Below, one piece after another: positions 47,368 to 60,661 of a stretch of 64,000 bases of DNA. Made by a program: the position numbers and the translations under genes. Each line of letters begins with the position of its first letter. Within the stretch, counting starts at the first letter, position 1. Below the pieces are notes generated by a model that worked only from the letters and a program-made list of their open reading frames with translations, was not told where the DNA came from and made no database searches. This DNA is from Harmonia axyridis (taxonomy: Eukaryota; Arthropoda; Insecta; Coleoptera; Coccinellidae): the NCBI RefSeq assembly GCF_914767665.1, contig NC_059504.1, positions 15,440,501 to 15,504,500 of the forward strand, given 5' to 3'.

Positions 47368-50300
47368 TTAACCCCAAACTCTAACCATTTGATCCCAGCT
47401 ACAACTCGCCATTGCGATACCATTGGCAGCTACAGATATGGATGTGATGCGATTTTCGTGTCCAGAGAGCGTGCCATTATGCTGGTTCTTCAAAGTGTCC
47501 CACATGTGTACATTGTGGTCATCAGATCCGCACATCAAGATTCTTCCGCTCAATGAAAGAGCACAACAGGTGAAAGCGCTATTCGGGGTTGGTGGTTTGT
47601 AGAGTGCAATTTGTTGATCCGCCCTGATGTCGAACATTCTGGCTGATTTATCTTCAGATCCTGTCACGAAGGCATAACCGCTAGGATGGAACTGAAAATC
47701 AATAAGACTCATCATTAAAGAAGAACACTTTAGTATCGGTGACATTTGGAAATTCTATATCTATGATAACCATAGAAACTGAAGGTCATTCGAATGTGTT
47801 TGGATGTCAACTTTGCATCGTGTACACGCTATTCTTCTCAATTTTTCATTCATTAAATGCCAAATATACTAACTGACAAAGAAACTGCTGTTTAAATTTA
47901 ACATTTTTTTTTGGTAAAACATAAATAGTATAACAAGGAGTAAAAGATTGAAATTTGGAGAAAAAAAAACAAGGGTTTACAATTTTTTTTGACAAATTTG
48001 TTAATAATGTGTTTGTCCACTGCGATTATCTATACACTCTCCAACACGTCTCGGCATTGATGCAATAAGATGGTTTGTTTCTTCTTGAGGTATAGTATCC
48101 CAAGTTACCTGTACTTCATGTCTCAGAGCCGCCAAAGTTCGTGGAGGCTGGGGTAAATTTCCAATCCTCCTACCCTTGATATCCCAAACGTGCTCTATGG
48201 ACGAAAGATCGGGGGATCTGGGCGGCCATGGCAAAAGATTCACATGAGTCACTTCGAAAAAGTTTAAACTAACCCTGGCAACACGAGGTCGGGCATTATC
48301 TTGCTGAAATATTGGATTTTCGAGCCGGTTAAGGTAAGGGAGAATATATGGCTCCATTATTTCTTGAAGGTAACGTAGCGCTGTCATGTTACCTCAAATA
48401 AAAACTTAAGGTGATCTTCTTGCATGTGCAATAGCACCCCATACCATAGCACCTACTGCCCGATGTACATGATGCCCAACATCAAACTGAGGTTCACGTC
48501 TTTCTCCCCGATGTCGTCTAACCCTTCTTCGGCCAGCATGTGCAACCAAGGAGAATCGAGATTCATCAGAAAAGACGACCTGATGCTATTCTGAATTTCA
48601 ATGTTGACGTTCTCTGCACCACTGTAATCGTTGCTCTACCATCAGAGGTAACACAAGATGGGGTCTATAATGCTGCAGTCCAAAATACCTTATTCGGCGG
48701 TAAACCATTCGGACAGTTACAGGATGGTCTTGTTCTCCTAAATACTCATCAGCCAAAGATCAAGTTGTCGCAAATCGGTCTCTAATGGACATAAGTCTTA
48801 GACGTCAATTTTGAACTTCATTTGTGCTCCTTCGACGTCCGGTGCCTACTCTTCTTCGATTTTGGACATCATCAAATCACGCTGGACAACATCTTATAAC
48901 AGTAGTTGGATTTCTGTTCGTACAGTTAGTGATTCCTCGAAATGACAACCCCGCCTCCCATAAACCAATAATTCGACCTAATTTATATTCACTTAAATGG
49001 CGATAAATTCCGTGTACACGTGATCTAGACTTTTTAACAACAACTAAACATCGACTTTGGATTTCCTCGAACAGCTGGTTTGTTGTAAAATTAAAAAACT
49101 TGCAAAAATAACGACTACAATATTTAAGTAACAAAAATTGTTTATATGAAAAAATCTTAACGTTTTTTTTCTTCAAATTCAATCATTTAAGTACTCCTTG
49201 CTATACTATCTATGTTCTAGCAAAAAAAATTGAAATTTGAACAGCTCCTTTTGGGTGTTGCAGTTTCTTTGTCAGTTATTAGGTATATTTTAAAAGGACC
49301 ATCCAAACTTTTAAGGAAAAAACTTGAATTCGTTGCGTTTGAAAGGTGGAACTTCTTACACAAACTGAGTTAACATCGGCTTCGTGGCCGAAGAATGTTT
49401 GCTTTGGTTGTTTCTGGTCTCTTACATCCCAAAGTCTACAAGTTTTGTCCACGCTACCAGTGACGAACATATTACTTCCTTCAGGTCCTAAGCTGATGGA
49501 TACTACATCGCCATTGTGGGCTATAACATCAGATAATTTTCTTCCAGTTTCTAAGTCCCATTTGCAGCTGAAACAAAAAAATCAAAAATTAAAACACCAG
49601 AATTCTTCTATTCATTGTATGATAGAATTTTATGGAATAATCGGTGAAAGCAATTGAAAAATTCGAACGAATTTGAATGCATAAAATTCTCAAATTCTAT
49701 AAACTTCGAAGAAGTAAGTAATAATATCATTTTTCATCATTTTGTGAAGTCACATGTGTTATTTCATCACACGGTATCATTATTCGTAGATCAAGTTTTT
49801 GTAAAGATCTAGATTAGTTTTATAAAATACTTTTTGAATGATCCCACAATTACAATAATAAGTATAAGGGTGTTAAATATGTAGATATCGGTGGCCATGC
49901 AATGTGAATCGAAGAAGTCAAGTACGGAGTCTGCATATAATAACTCAAAACCAGTTAATACCAATCTAATCACTAAGTATTAAATTTCCTATGAAAGTAG
50001 CCAATAATGACATATTAGTTTTTCGCATTTTGCTTCTGAGAAGAGGATGCATTGTGATTAGACAAAATTTTCGATCACAAAATGAATTTCAAACAATCCT
50101 GAACAACTTTGGTTACGTCTGTCTGTGTTACCTCAAATATTTGTAACAGCCTTAACTTCTTCAATTCTTATCTGACTTTATTGCAATTTGTGGTGAGTAT
50201 TCGGTTTGGGCCGCAAATGGATCCATATAAAATTCAATTTTTCCAGTTGAAGAGTGGGATTTTTATATCTCGCGTTCTGCTGATTTTACTATTTTAAAGA

Positions 50301-53300
50301 AAATTGTTATGCATATTGTTATGTATATTGTTATGCATATTGTTGTCTATATTATTATGCATATTGTTATGTACATTGGAAAGTTCCAATATGAATAAAT
50401 TAGGAAGAGATTTCATTTCGAGCTCGGTGAGATGAAAAAATGCAACAAAAAAAGGTTTTTTTATTAATAATATGTTACACCCCCCTATTAGGTTTACATT
50501 CCTGTAATCTTCTTGGAATGGAATCCTCCAAGGTTATCGATTTCTTCTCAATGTATTATGTATTACATCCAAGACTTAGCAATTCATGCCAGAGAGCATC
50601 TAGTGTTTGTAGGAGATTGGTTAGTTGCTTCAAACTTTCACCCGTCATGTCCCACACATGTTTGATAGGCGATAGATCGGGCTATCTTTATGGCCACGCC
50701 AAGATATTGACGTTATCTACTCCATAGAATGCCTTGCAATATATGGACGGGCATTATCATGCCTGTCATGAATAGGTTCTCAGTTCCTGAAGGAATTGAA
50801 GGATATGGGGTTCTACCATTCAATTAACATATCGATGGACATTGATCCTGAGACCTGCTTATACTCGAGAATTGGTCTCTTGATACTATTAATCAAAGAT
50901 GGCGGTCTTGGAACTCATCTATCTCTCTTGGCTTTCTACGTCGTTCTTGACCTTCTCTAGACCATGCTTGATAACACTGCATTACAGGGAATTGGTTACG
51001 GTTAAGACAATTAGCAATTCCTCCTGAATGAAAAACCACCTTCACGTAATCCAATAATACGACCTCTTTCGAATTCACTCATTTGTCTATCATTTATACG
51101 CTGTCGCACTATAGGCAAAATATCAGCCTCAAAACGCAAAGATGAACACAAGAACAAAAGAATTGCAATCAATATCGAAACAGCCATCAACATATACACC
51201 AGATAATTTTGATTATAACAACAAGTAAAACGTTAAATATTCCATGGCTATTAGATTATTTTAAACAAAAATTTAATCAATAACAACCTTCAAATAGTCA
51301 AAAATATCTGCCAGGTTCGGTCAAAAACGCCTTCTTGGTGTTGAATTTTAGAGTGTATATTAAATGATGTAGGTATCTTACAGTTTCATGTCTCCAGATC
51401 CAGTTATGAGATGCTTGTCATCCAGAAACCTGCAAGAGCTCAGGAAGCCATCGTATCCAGCCAATTCCCTTACCATTTTGGCCACCCCTGAACTGTCCCT
51501 GTTGTTCAAGTCGTAAACTGTGCACATATTGTCCATGCCACCACAAGCTAAAAACACAAATTACATATTTTACAGGAATAATGAAATTGTCTGTTATTTT
51601 ATAATTTTGAGCCGAGATTGACCTTTATCGGGCTCAAATATTAGAGACCAAAAGCTCCAAAAATTTCGTCAGCACTCTTCTTGTTCAAAATTGAAACGTA
51701 CCTACGAAATTTCCTGAAGAGGCATAAGCCACACTCATCACCCATGCAGAACGCAAGGGTATGATCTGCATCTTGTTTCCGGTGTAAGTGTCCCAAATGA
51801 TGAGTTTTCCATCTAGGGAACCTGTGACACAATGTCGGCTATCTCCACTGTAGTGCACTGAGTTGACCTTGTTCAAATGACCTTTCATCAGTTTCTTGGT
51901 GGTGATTTTGATTTTTGGCACATCGGATAGACTTTCACATTCTTTCTCGAGGGCTGTGTCTGCTACCTTCTTCTGTTCTTCCTGAAAAAATATCGACGTA
52001 AAGGTGTAGAGTTATAATGCCTTAAAGGAAACAAATTCACCTCAAAGTTAAGGCATAAGCTACTCGTAGCTAAGTGCGTTATTGAGGTAAAATGAGGGCG
52101 CAAGATTTAATATTAAATAGTATATTTGGTATTGGAAACGGTAAGCTAGATTTACGGATCGAAGACAATTGCTTCGTCGGTGAGCTTTTCCTACAATTAT
52201 TGTCTGAGATTGGTAATTCTTGGTTTTGGCATTTTTGGATGAACCCATAATTTTTTCCTTGATTTGAATTCATTAATTTCAACGGTATTACTGAAAGGTT
52301 AAAAGTGGGGTTTATACAGGGTGAGTCTTAAACTTGTACATTACATTTGAATATAGATTTCTTTCATCAAATAAAACACTTTTTCATTTACATACCATTC
52401 TTCATTATTCGTAAAAATTTATGCTTAATAAATATTGACAGAAGAACACATTTTGCATATAATTAAAAACTTAGAGGCGCACTTGCTCAAATGGCTATAA
52501 TCACAATATAATCCAGTAAGCCAGCCTATATTTTATTGATTGCCTCGAAGTAAAATAATAATTAATACATTTTTGTTGATTTTCGTTGAGGAACAGTAAG
52601 AAAAACTATTCGAAAATGAAAATGACGTTTCTAATAAATACCTTTACTTAACATTATTAAGATCAATTCGGATTACATATACTTATCTAGTATTTTATTC
52701 TCTATGTTGATAGGGATATTTCAGAAAAATAATTTAATGTCAGTTGATGTAAAGAAATATAGGTAAAATGCATACTAAACGAATTGTTTTACTGTTCTAT
52801 AACAACTGATAAAAAGCAAATATTTGGCGATCAAATGCTATTATGGAATCATTAATTCTGTAACAGTCGTCGCAAAAATCTCATTGATTATTATTCTTAT
52901 TGTCAAATTTAGTATACAACTTTAAGACTCACCCTGTATAAAAGTGATATTTCGGTTAAAAAAATTTCATTGAATATTAATTGTGCTTAATATTCATTGG
53001 CAGCTGTTAATCTCATCCCAGTGCTCCTATACTGCTCCCCAGTGCTCCTTAGGGATATTTCAACATTTTGATCTACTTACTTAAAAATGCGATTTTACTT
53101 ACTAAAAAATAACACATGACTTCAAGTAATGACTCGACAGTCAACAGTCAAAAAAAAATTGTGAAAAAAAGGCTCAGGAGTCATTAACATCTTTCGGTAT
53201 ATCCAAATTGAAATTATGTATAAATATTTACATGGGCGTAACTAGCGAGCGGCTAGGGGCAGCTGAAGTAACTATTTTAATAATAAAATACTTACATTAT

Positions 53301-53800
53301 TGAAAATTATGAAATAATTTATAGTTATTTTATTAAATGCTACCACCTGAACGACAATGTTTTACACCCCCCTAGTTTTGATCCTGGGTACGCCCTTGAA
53401 TATTCACATCCCATTCATTTAATTGGCAATTTGTTTCATTTAGATAAATCAATATTTGAGTTCGGTTCCAGCAAACATTTTACTCTATTATAATGATCAT
53501 TATTTTCCATTCAAAAGGATATGTCATTGAATTTAAACAACTTTGTTATTTCGTTTGGACCAATAAAATATTTGAATTGATTAAACTAGACGTTCAAATT
53601 CAACTTTGTCTCTATTGAAGCTTTAAATTTCTTTGGGTCAAGAGTTTTTCCTCTTTCTGAGACCAGAGTAGGTGTGCTAGTGATGAGTAGTGTACAACAT
53701 TATTTACCAGCTAAATCTTCAGACCTACCTTCAGATTATTGTAAAGATCCTCTAGCTCCTTCCTCAACGCAACAAGTTCCGGATCATTTTTTGGTGGCAT
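47368..53800 (-). CDS. Gbeta76C: G protein beta subunit, Gbeta76C type (WD40)
   Basis: G-beta binds G-gamma and G-alpha at the inner membrane; in Drosophila the Gbeta76C form serves phototransduction. Exons in order are 53800-53729, 51981-51702, 51547-51382, 49567-49360 and 47691-47368: 1050 nt, 349 aa. The N-terminal coiled-coil helix reads DPELVALRKELEDLYNNLK. Seven WD repeats follow, including GHLNKVNSVHYSGDSRHCV, GSLDGKLIIWDT, SGDMK, GSVDKTCRLWDVRD, RMFDIRADQQIALY and the final SWDQMVRVWG. The words DSRHCVTGSLDGKLIIWDT and RADQQIA resemble fly Gbeta76C rather than Gbeta13F or Gbeta5, from memory. The last three introns carry transposons. A 5' untranslated exon joins at 53836/53837. Confidence 0.92.
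47872..49276 (-). mobile_element. Tc1-like transposon with long inverted repeats, broken transposase
   Basis: Ends actgacaaagaaactgc and its complement are perfect and flanked by TA on both sides (47870-47871, 49277-49278). Similarity between the ends extends inward for about 80 bp. The minus strand holds an N-terminal helix-turn-helix piece (LSEYKLGRIIGLWEAG, near 48960) and a C-terminal catalytic piece (QQDNARPRVARV and SPDLSSIEHVWD, 48387-48001) carrying the second Asp and the third-position Glu. Frameshifts separate them. It lies in the last Gbeta76C intron. Confidence 0.9.
50305..50382. repeat. 15-bp minisatellite
   Basis: The unit attgttatgcatatt, alternating with attgttatgtatatt, is repeated five times with few changes in a Gbeta76C intron. 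Confidence 0.8.
50450..51165 (-). mobile_element. Decayed Tc1-like transposon, relative of the 47872 element
   Basis: The minus strand begins with MSEFERGRIIGLREGGFSFR, close to LSEYKLGRIIGLWEAGLSFR of the neighbouring element, and continues with degenerate catalytic-domain pieces around 50740-50700 (a DNARP-like stretch). Many stops and frameshifts are present. Clear terminal repeats were not found. Confidence 0.75.
52313..52940. mobile_element. MITE with 'ACAGGGTGAGTCTTAAA' inverted ends
   Basis: The left end tatacagggtgagtcttaaa and right end tttaagactcaccctgtata match over about 25 bp. TATA flanks both ends. The 620-bp interior is AT-rich and non-coding. It lies in the first large Gbeta76C intron. 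Confidence 0.85.
53230..53402. mobile_element. Short hAT-like MITE
   Basis: The left end catgggcgtaactag and right end ctgggtacgcccttg are imperfect inverted repeats of the common insect hAT type (CNNGGGCGTAnCYAG). The interior of about 140 bp is AT-rich. I did not find a clean target duplication. Confidence 0.5.
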
Positions 53801-54349
53801 TTTGTTGACACACTCTTTCACGAATTTGCAGTCTTACTGAAAATAATATTTCATTTAGTGTAATAATCATGTTAGGTTAATTGAATTAGCCCAATCCTAT
53901 GTAAGTGGAATATGTATTTAGTTGGATGCCATACATGTTTCTCCTAGGTGAATATATAGAAGAGGTCGATATTGATTTTAATTGAGTGAGTTGATTGGGA
54001 GCAGCTCCCTTTGAATGCATGATTGCGTTCGATTAAATTAGGAAGAACGTGTTAGAAATGGATTAACAGGTTAATCTAAAGGCAATTTCACCTGTTCTGG
54101 AAACACGGAATTGGGAACATGTTCCCATTCTTCATGGTTAGTCAGTGAACAAAATGAGGAAATTTAAGAATCAGAGAAAATCTCGAAAAATACTTCTAAT
54201 AAAATATTGTTTAATAAATATCGCACTACGAAGTTCAATCCATAAATATAAGATAAAAAAAACGGCATTCTGTATCTTCGTAGCAATAAATTTTTTCAAT
54301 TTTATGATTGAACTTTGTTGTTGTAATTTATTTTTGTTGGCTTGTTCGC

Positions 54350-55260
54350 AAATTGCTTTTATGTTTAAGAGGTTTCAATTTGAATAGTCCGCTATTTGGA
54401 CAGCTGCCGCTTTTAAATCTGTAATGTTTTGACATTTGACAAGTAAAAACTACGCCATTACTAAAAATGGAACGGTGACGCATCAACAACACATTGAAAT
54501 TGTTAAAATTCAATACAAAAATGTTGCTGTAACAGTTTGCCAAACTAAAACACTTTTGGGTCGTTGTAAAGCACCTTCTCGGCCAGCAATGTTAAAACTG
54601 GTAGAAAAATTTAAGCTATTGGGACGAGTTGATGATGTGAAGAATTGGAACCGTGTGCGGCGCTCAAGAACAACTGAGAATATTGCTGATGTAGACGAAA
54701 AAATGAAGCTGGTGCAACTGTTATGGTGAATAAATTGTGTTAATGAAGTATGTTCAATGGTTTTTATGGCCGGAATTGAAAGATATTGATGTGAATGACA
54801 ATTTACAATAAGACGTCGCATCATGACATACCTATAAACAACAAAATAATGGCAATTTTGCAAGAAAAGATTTCTGGCCATGTTATTTCTCGAAGAGGTT
54901 ATTATAATTGGCCATCAGAGTTCTTGTGATTTAACACCTTTAGACTTTTTTCTTTTGGGAGTCACGTGGAAGATAAGGTCTATGTCAAAGCTCCACAATA
55001 GATTCAAGACCTTAAAGATGGAATTCGTGAAGTTATCGAGGACATACAGCTGCAAATATGCGAATTGGCCATAAAAATTTCATGAAAAGGATATGATGCT
55101 GCATCCATACTTAGTCGTGGCAGCCATTTAGATGATATGGTTTTGCATCGTTAATGAGATACCTTCCTCTTTACAATGAAAAGAAAACACCCATCGATTT
55201 GTCTTGAAATATCCTTTTTTTCAATCAAAATAAAACCTCTTATTGGAAAATCCTGTAGGA
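54350..55260 (+). mobile_element. Decayed Tc3-like transposon upstream of Gbeta76C
   Basis: The plus strand starts with a transposase N-terminus (THQQHIEIVKIQYKN..VTV) and an HTH-like region (APSRPAMLKLVEKF), followed by a degenerate catalytic domain (CDLTPLDFFLLG near 54930). The ends share aagaggttt with the relic at 17272-17907. Stops and a large internal loss inactivate it. Confidence 0.8.
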
Positions 55261-55817
55261 TATTAATATTTTACGTATATAGAAGAATTGGTTGATTATA
55301 CTCCTTGATATATACAGAAATTCATTATTTTTTCAAAAGTCCAAAGATATTTGAAATATTACCTACCTAATTGAAACTATAATTGCAATCAGTGAACAAA
55401 CAACGAATTTTGTATGATGTTGGGTATTTCCAGATTATATGGAGTTAATTTTGTCGAAAAGTGATATATCTGCAAGTTAGGATTCAATTGAATATAATGA
55501 TGATTTTCTCATTTTGGTATTTCCCAAAAAAATAAAATTCAATGTGAACTGGGAATTTCTGTAGGGAATTATATATTATGGTCCATACTTTTTTATTTAA
55601 TTACATATATTTATTTATTCTTAGTAACAATAAGATGATAACACCTAGTAATAGCTCATATATTAGGTATTATAGTTTTTGATATGAATATATCCCAGAC
55701 AAAACTGATAAGAAATCAAATTTTATCTAAGAGAACTTAATATTTATATTGCGTTAGTTCATTTATGCGCAAATTACAACCTTGGAGACCACATAATTGT
55801 GCATGTAAATAGCTATA

Positions 55818-56232
55818 TACAGGGTGTCCCGGGAAGAATGCGACGAACGAATACCATGCATTAAAGACATCATGGAGGACTCGTATGAAAAGGATTCAAT
55901 CGCCTGAGTGCCTTCGTTTGGGATATACAGGGTGATGTTCATCTTATGAGTGAAATTTTACAGTTCGATAACTCTTTATCTAATCGACCGAATAATTTCA
56001 AATTTTAAAGTTTTGTCACCCTTTACTATCGCCTTCCTTCAATATTTCTGAATTCGAGTAAATCAGATCCGGACTAGGAAAATTTCAGACTTCCTATTTT
56101 CGTGAATATTGGATCACCCTGTACGTGAACATTATAATTTTTTTCTGTTTTCGGAACCACAAAGAATCAATTCATTATAAATATTCTAAATCTCTGCTTG
56201 CCACGGTCATACAGGGTATCTACTTTTGTTAT
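55818..56232. mobile_element. Cluster of MITE termini with 'ACAGGGTG' ends
   Basis: Three termini occur in 400 bp: tatacagggtgtcccggga (55818), atacagggtgatgttc (55926) and the inverse gatcaccctgtacg (56102), plus atacagggtatctac (56209). The middle pair can bound one 180-bp element nested in an older one, whose right end was replaced by the mariner next to it. Confidence 0.55.
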
Positions 56233-56269
56233 TTGAAAAAGACGAAAAAAAAAAAAATTTAGTGTGCTG

Positions 56270-57317
56270 ATAAAATATTGCTTTTTGAAGGGAAAAAATA
56301 CAGTCGAAGCAAAATCTTTTCGGGGTCTGCACTAGGAAAATCAACCATCATTGATTGGTATGCTAAATTTAAACGTGGTGAAATGAGCACCGAAGACGGC
56401 GAACGCAGTGGACGCCCAAAAGAGGCTGGCACCGACGAAAAAATCAAAAAAGTTCACAAAATAATTTTGAATGACCGTAAAGAGAAGTTGATCGAGATAG
56501 CATACATTGTGAAGATATCATCTGAACGTGTACATCATATCATTCACGAATATTTGTACATGAGAAAGCTGTGTGCAAAATGGGTGCCGCGCGAGCTCAT
56601 AATCGACCAAAAGCAACAACATGTTAATGATTCTAAGCAGTGTTTCAAGCTGTTTAAGTGCAATAAACCTGAATTTTTACGTCGATATGTGACAATGGAT
56701 GGAACATGGCTCCATCCTTTCACTCTGGAGTCCAATCGGCAGTCAGCTAAGTGGGCTGCACACGATGAACCGAATCCAAAGCGAGGAAAAACACAACAGT
56801 CAGCTGGCAAGGTTAAGGCATCAGTATTCTGGGATGCGCAAGGAAGAATATTCATTGATTATCTCCAAAAGGGCCAGACCATCAACAGCGATTATTATAT
56901 AGCGTTATTGGATCGTTTGAAGGTTGAAATCGTTAAAAATTGGCCTCATTTGAAAAAAAAAGTGCTGTTTCATCAAGACAATGCGCCGTGTCATAAATCA
57001 ATGAAAACAATGGCAAAATTGCATGAATTGGGCTTCGAATTATTTATGCATCCACCTGATCTGACCCTCAACGGCATATTCGTGTTCTCAAACCACAAAA
57101 GAATGCTCGCTGGAAAGAAATTTGGTGCCAATGAAGAAGTAATCGCCGAAACTGAGGCCTATTTTGAAGCGAAAGACAAATCGTACTACAAAAATGGTAT
57201 CAAAAAGTTGGAAGATCGCTATAATATATAGATATAATATGTTGAATAATAAAATCGAATTTTGCAAAAAAATGTGTTTTACTATGGAAGACCGGGGACT
57301 TTTCAATTGGCCTGTTA
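56270..57317 (+). mobile_element. Near-complete mariner transposon, inactive
   Basis: A single 317-codon frame (56278-57231) covers most of a mariner transposase: HTH region STIIDWYAKFKRGEMSTEDG, the linker WVPRELIIDQKQ, first catalytic Asp in VTMDGTW, second in HQDNAPCH. The third site, normally ..APSDFF in the family, reads DLTLNGIFVF, so the third Asp is lost. The N-terminal codons and the 5' inverted repeat are missing; the 3' end matches that at 1821-1847. Copy 1 kept the third Asp but has frameshifts, so neither copy can work. Confidence 0.9.
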
Positions 57318-57849
57318 GTACCTAGAAATAAAGATCTATTCTATTCTATTCATCAGGCCCGGAACTTATTGGGTGACGTCTTCAGGTCAGTGCTTTTCTC
57401 TTATTTCATTGTTTAGTTTGATAAGTATACAAAACAAAAACTAAACTAGTAGAACAGATAGGAGGTCTAAAACAACAATAATCATAAAAAATGTGCATTC
57501 TCAACGGTTTCTATCGGATTCTCGTATAACCAATCGAAACCAAGATAACAAACCTCTAATTGAACCGCAACATTCTATCGACTTTTTACCTATACTCTTC
57601 GAAATTAGACAAAAACAATCAACCAGCAATCGCAGAAGTTTCACCCAAAACTACTTTAGTACAAAACGTGAGGTGTCGAAGAAACAAGACGCAAACCAGA
57701 AATCGTGAATTCTGCATGCCCTACTTGGTCCGAATTTGACGTTAGCGAAACCAATTTTTCGGCCCAGTAATTTTTTCCCGACTTTGCCGCTATACTTATT
57801 CCTACGTTATTTCCACTGGCAAAGTGAATTCTGGACTGGCAGAGGTAAC

Positions 57850-58058
57850 ATGATCAGATTGAGACTCTTTACGACGTTGATTTGCTTTGCAGGTGATAAG
57901 ATGACGGTGTGTTTATTGTAGAGGAATAAAGTGATTAAAGTGATCGTTTTTCGTTTCAGTTTGCGGTGCCCAGCATTGCGAGAAACAGAAACTTGATGGA
58001 AAATGCGAGGAAGAGGACTACTTGATGAGGATTTCCGAAGAAGAAAGTTCGAGTTTGG
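57850..58058 (+). CDS. First two exons of an unidentified secreted protein (or alternative Plod start)
   Basis: Exon 57850-57892 starts with ATG and encodes a signal-peptide-like MIRLRLFTTLICFA. A GT/AG intron leads to exon 57960-58058, which continues CGAQHCEKQKLDGKC and an acidic stretch (EEEDYLMRISEEESSSL), then a good donor GTGAGA. The 3' continuation was not found before Plod. The exon ends in phase 1, the same phase as the Plod second exon (63411), so it could be an alternative 5' end of Plod or an independent gene with Plod inside it or further exons unseen. I do not recognise the protein. Confidence 0.4.
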
Positions 58059-58329
58059 GTGAGATAGAAAAATACGTGTTTTTTTATGTTTTATGGTTTT
58101 GGTTGCTTTTCTCTGGAAATTCGTAAAATTTACGTTTTGGATTGTATACAGTGTGATGAGGAATAAGTGCTAATAATAATAAGTTGCTATGTGTTAGTGA
58201 ATATGAACGACAAACCTCAGGGGTGATTCTTCATAAAAAAATAATTATATGTTGCCTTATAACTTTAGTTCGCAAATGCTTCTTATTCCTAAATTGAAGT
58301 TGAATTACTGGAATATTTTAAAATGAAAA

Positions 58330-59475
58330 TTATTTTCGAATTGCTCATTCAATTTGTGAAAAAAAAATGCCTCATGTATTCTTTCTCTGCGCCGTTTTTA
58401 TGCGAAAAAACCTTAAATTTATCATCAATAACTATCTAATAATTTATCACAGCAATTACACGCGTTAAGGTTTTTTATTTTTTTGTATGTAAGCAGCGCC
58501 TTATACGAAAGAAGGCACGAAAGATATTTTGTCACAAATTGAACGAGGAACTCAAAAATGATTTTTATTTCAAAATATTCCAGTGGCGTACCATTTTTTC
58601 TTTCAATAAATTAAGGGCAATAAATAAACTTCTATTTTCTTAAAAACCGAAAGCAGTCTAAACATATATTGAAAAGAAATTTGGTGGCTCTCAAGAGGTA
58701 GTTATTGCACATTTATTGACATGCAATTAAGATTTTGCGTACTTCATTGGCGCGCATATTAAGGGTAATGATTGGCACGGCACTAAAATATTACAAGCTA
58801 ATTTCATTTTTGAATTCCTTCTTCAATTTGTGACAATAGTAATTTACGTAACAAGTCCGGAAAATAGGGTTTTTTTGGACGAATAGACAAAATTCCAGGA
58901 CGAGCGTAAGCGAGTCCTGGAAGTCTGTGAGTCCAAAAAAACCATTTTCGGGCGTGTTGCGTACAATATTTTTTCGGCAACCATGTAAAATAACACTATT
59001 GCTGCTGCTTTCCATATTTTATTGCGATTGCGATCAAAAAACATGCAAATTTTTGACAACTAATTTCATATGAACTGTCAGCCGTTACCTCGGTTGCTAT
59101 GGATTCTATGATTCTTTTCCGGCCTAGTCCGGGAAGTACGTACTTTCCGGACTAGGCCGGGAAATGCTACTTTCTCAGAGAAAAAGCAGGGGAAGTGAGC
59201 ACTTCCCGGACGGTTGCCGAAAAAAAAATTTTCTTATGCCGTTTTATGCAAAAAAATAAAAAATTAAACTCCCTAACTTCTATATATTATCAAGAAGTAT
59301 CTAATAATAAATAATTCATTAACTGAAAAATACGATGTTTAATTTTTTTGCATAAAAACGGTGAAAAAAAGGCATGAGAGATTTTTGTCGTATATCGAAC
59401 GAGAAATTCAAAAATGATTTTTAAATTCGGCATATCTCAGTGGCGTATCATTATTTTATTTTCAAATATGTAATT
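58330..59475. repeat. Nested inverted-repeat transposon debris with a 42-bp palindrome
   Basis: A segment near 58340-58420 (cgccgtttttatgcgaaaaa) recurs in inverse near 59340-59370 (tttttgcataaaaacggtg), each followed by aactcaaaaatgattttt-like sequence at 58550 and 59410. Inside lies an inner inverted pair, attttttcggcaacc (58969-58983) and ggttgccgaaaaaaaaatt (from about 59214). Its centre holds a 42-bp near-perfect palindrome (59119-59160, core agtccgg..aagtacgtactt). There is no coding sequence. Confidence 0.65.
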
Positions 59476-60661
59476 GGAGCAATAAATAATGAGCCAGTAA
59501 CTTTAACACCTCGTATCTGGAATAAATACGAAGCATTGGGGAACATCTTCATGCAGATTGTGTCTCGAAGAGTGCAATCAATGAACGAGCGCTCGAATTT
59601 TTTACGGCCCTGAAGGAGTAAACAGCTTGAAATTTGTAAGAAATGCTATTCTATACATATAAACACTCAAAATCTGAACTTCTGAACCCGACCGGATCTA
59701 TTGTTATGTAAACATTGAGTATTTCTTTCCAATACTCTTCTTGTATTTTCTATGGTTGTTATGATTTTATTTCGAAGAACGTGATCAACATGAAATTTTT
59801 CACAAATTTTTAAATTGTCATTTTACATCCAAATGCAAATTTTCATTCCGATCGAATATAAAGATTTGAATTAAAAAAAAAATTCGAACAGCCATATATT
59901 TAAGGAACCCTTAGTCAGATTTTTCCAATTAACGAACTGAACAACGACACTTGGTATTCAAATATACTCTTTTTACCTCTTTTCTTTCGGCAGTTATTCT
60001 GTTTACGGATGGACGGACACAAAGAATCGAATTTGTCAAACCTTATCGTTTGAGACCAATAGCGGCTTGAAAACATTTCGAATTGAGTCGATTTTTGTAT
60101 CTTCTTGTAATGAATTCTATAATCCACGAAAATTATGTATTGTATTTTGGCATTTCTTCGAAACCCTAAAATTGAGTGAAAAAAATGGAAACAAAACTTC
60201 GAAAAATAGTCTGTCGTTCACAGGATTATCATATCAGATGCACTTGATTATTTTTTCTCATATGAAGCTCCCTGTTCCTCTATAACCAAAATTACTAGAA
60301 AAAATTTGAATGACTTTTTTAACAGTCTAGAAAATCATTGAAAAAAATTATGCGAAAATTAGAAGTTATGCTCAAAATCGGATGTGAACAAAGTCCTGAA
60401 GAAAACAAAATTCAATTTCCCAAACGGGAATAACACATTTTGTACAGGATTATAACGAAAATCTGGCAACGCTGCTCTGCCCACTGTAAAGAAGCTGGTC
60501 CTTCATATCGGATCTTGTTTGGGTTTGACATTCGGCTTAAACTCTTCGCTGAAGTCACTGGGGTGTTGTTAAATTTGTGCCATATTATGTGTAGACCAGG
60601 AAAACATAACCTTTAAGTATTAATAATTCTTCATTCGTTGAAATAAAATAGAATCAGAGAT

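Noticed and set aside
48540..49006. Plus-strand frames within the Tc1 element in the Gbeta76C intron
   Set aside because: They are shadows of the decayed minus-strand transposase; the terminal repeats explain the whole interval.
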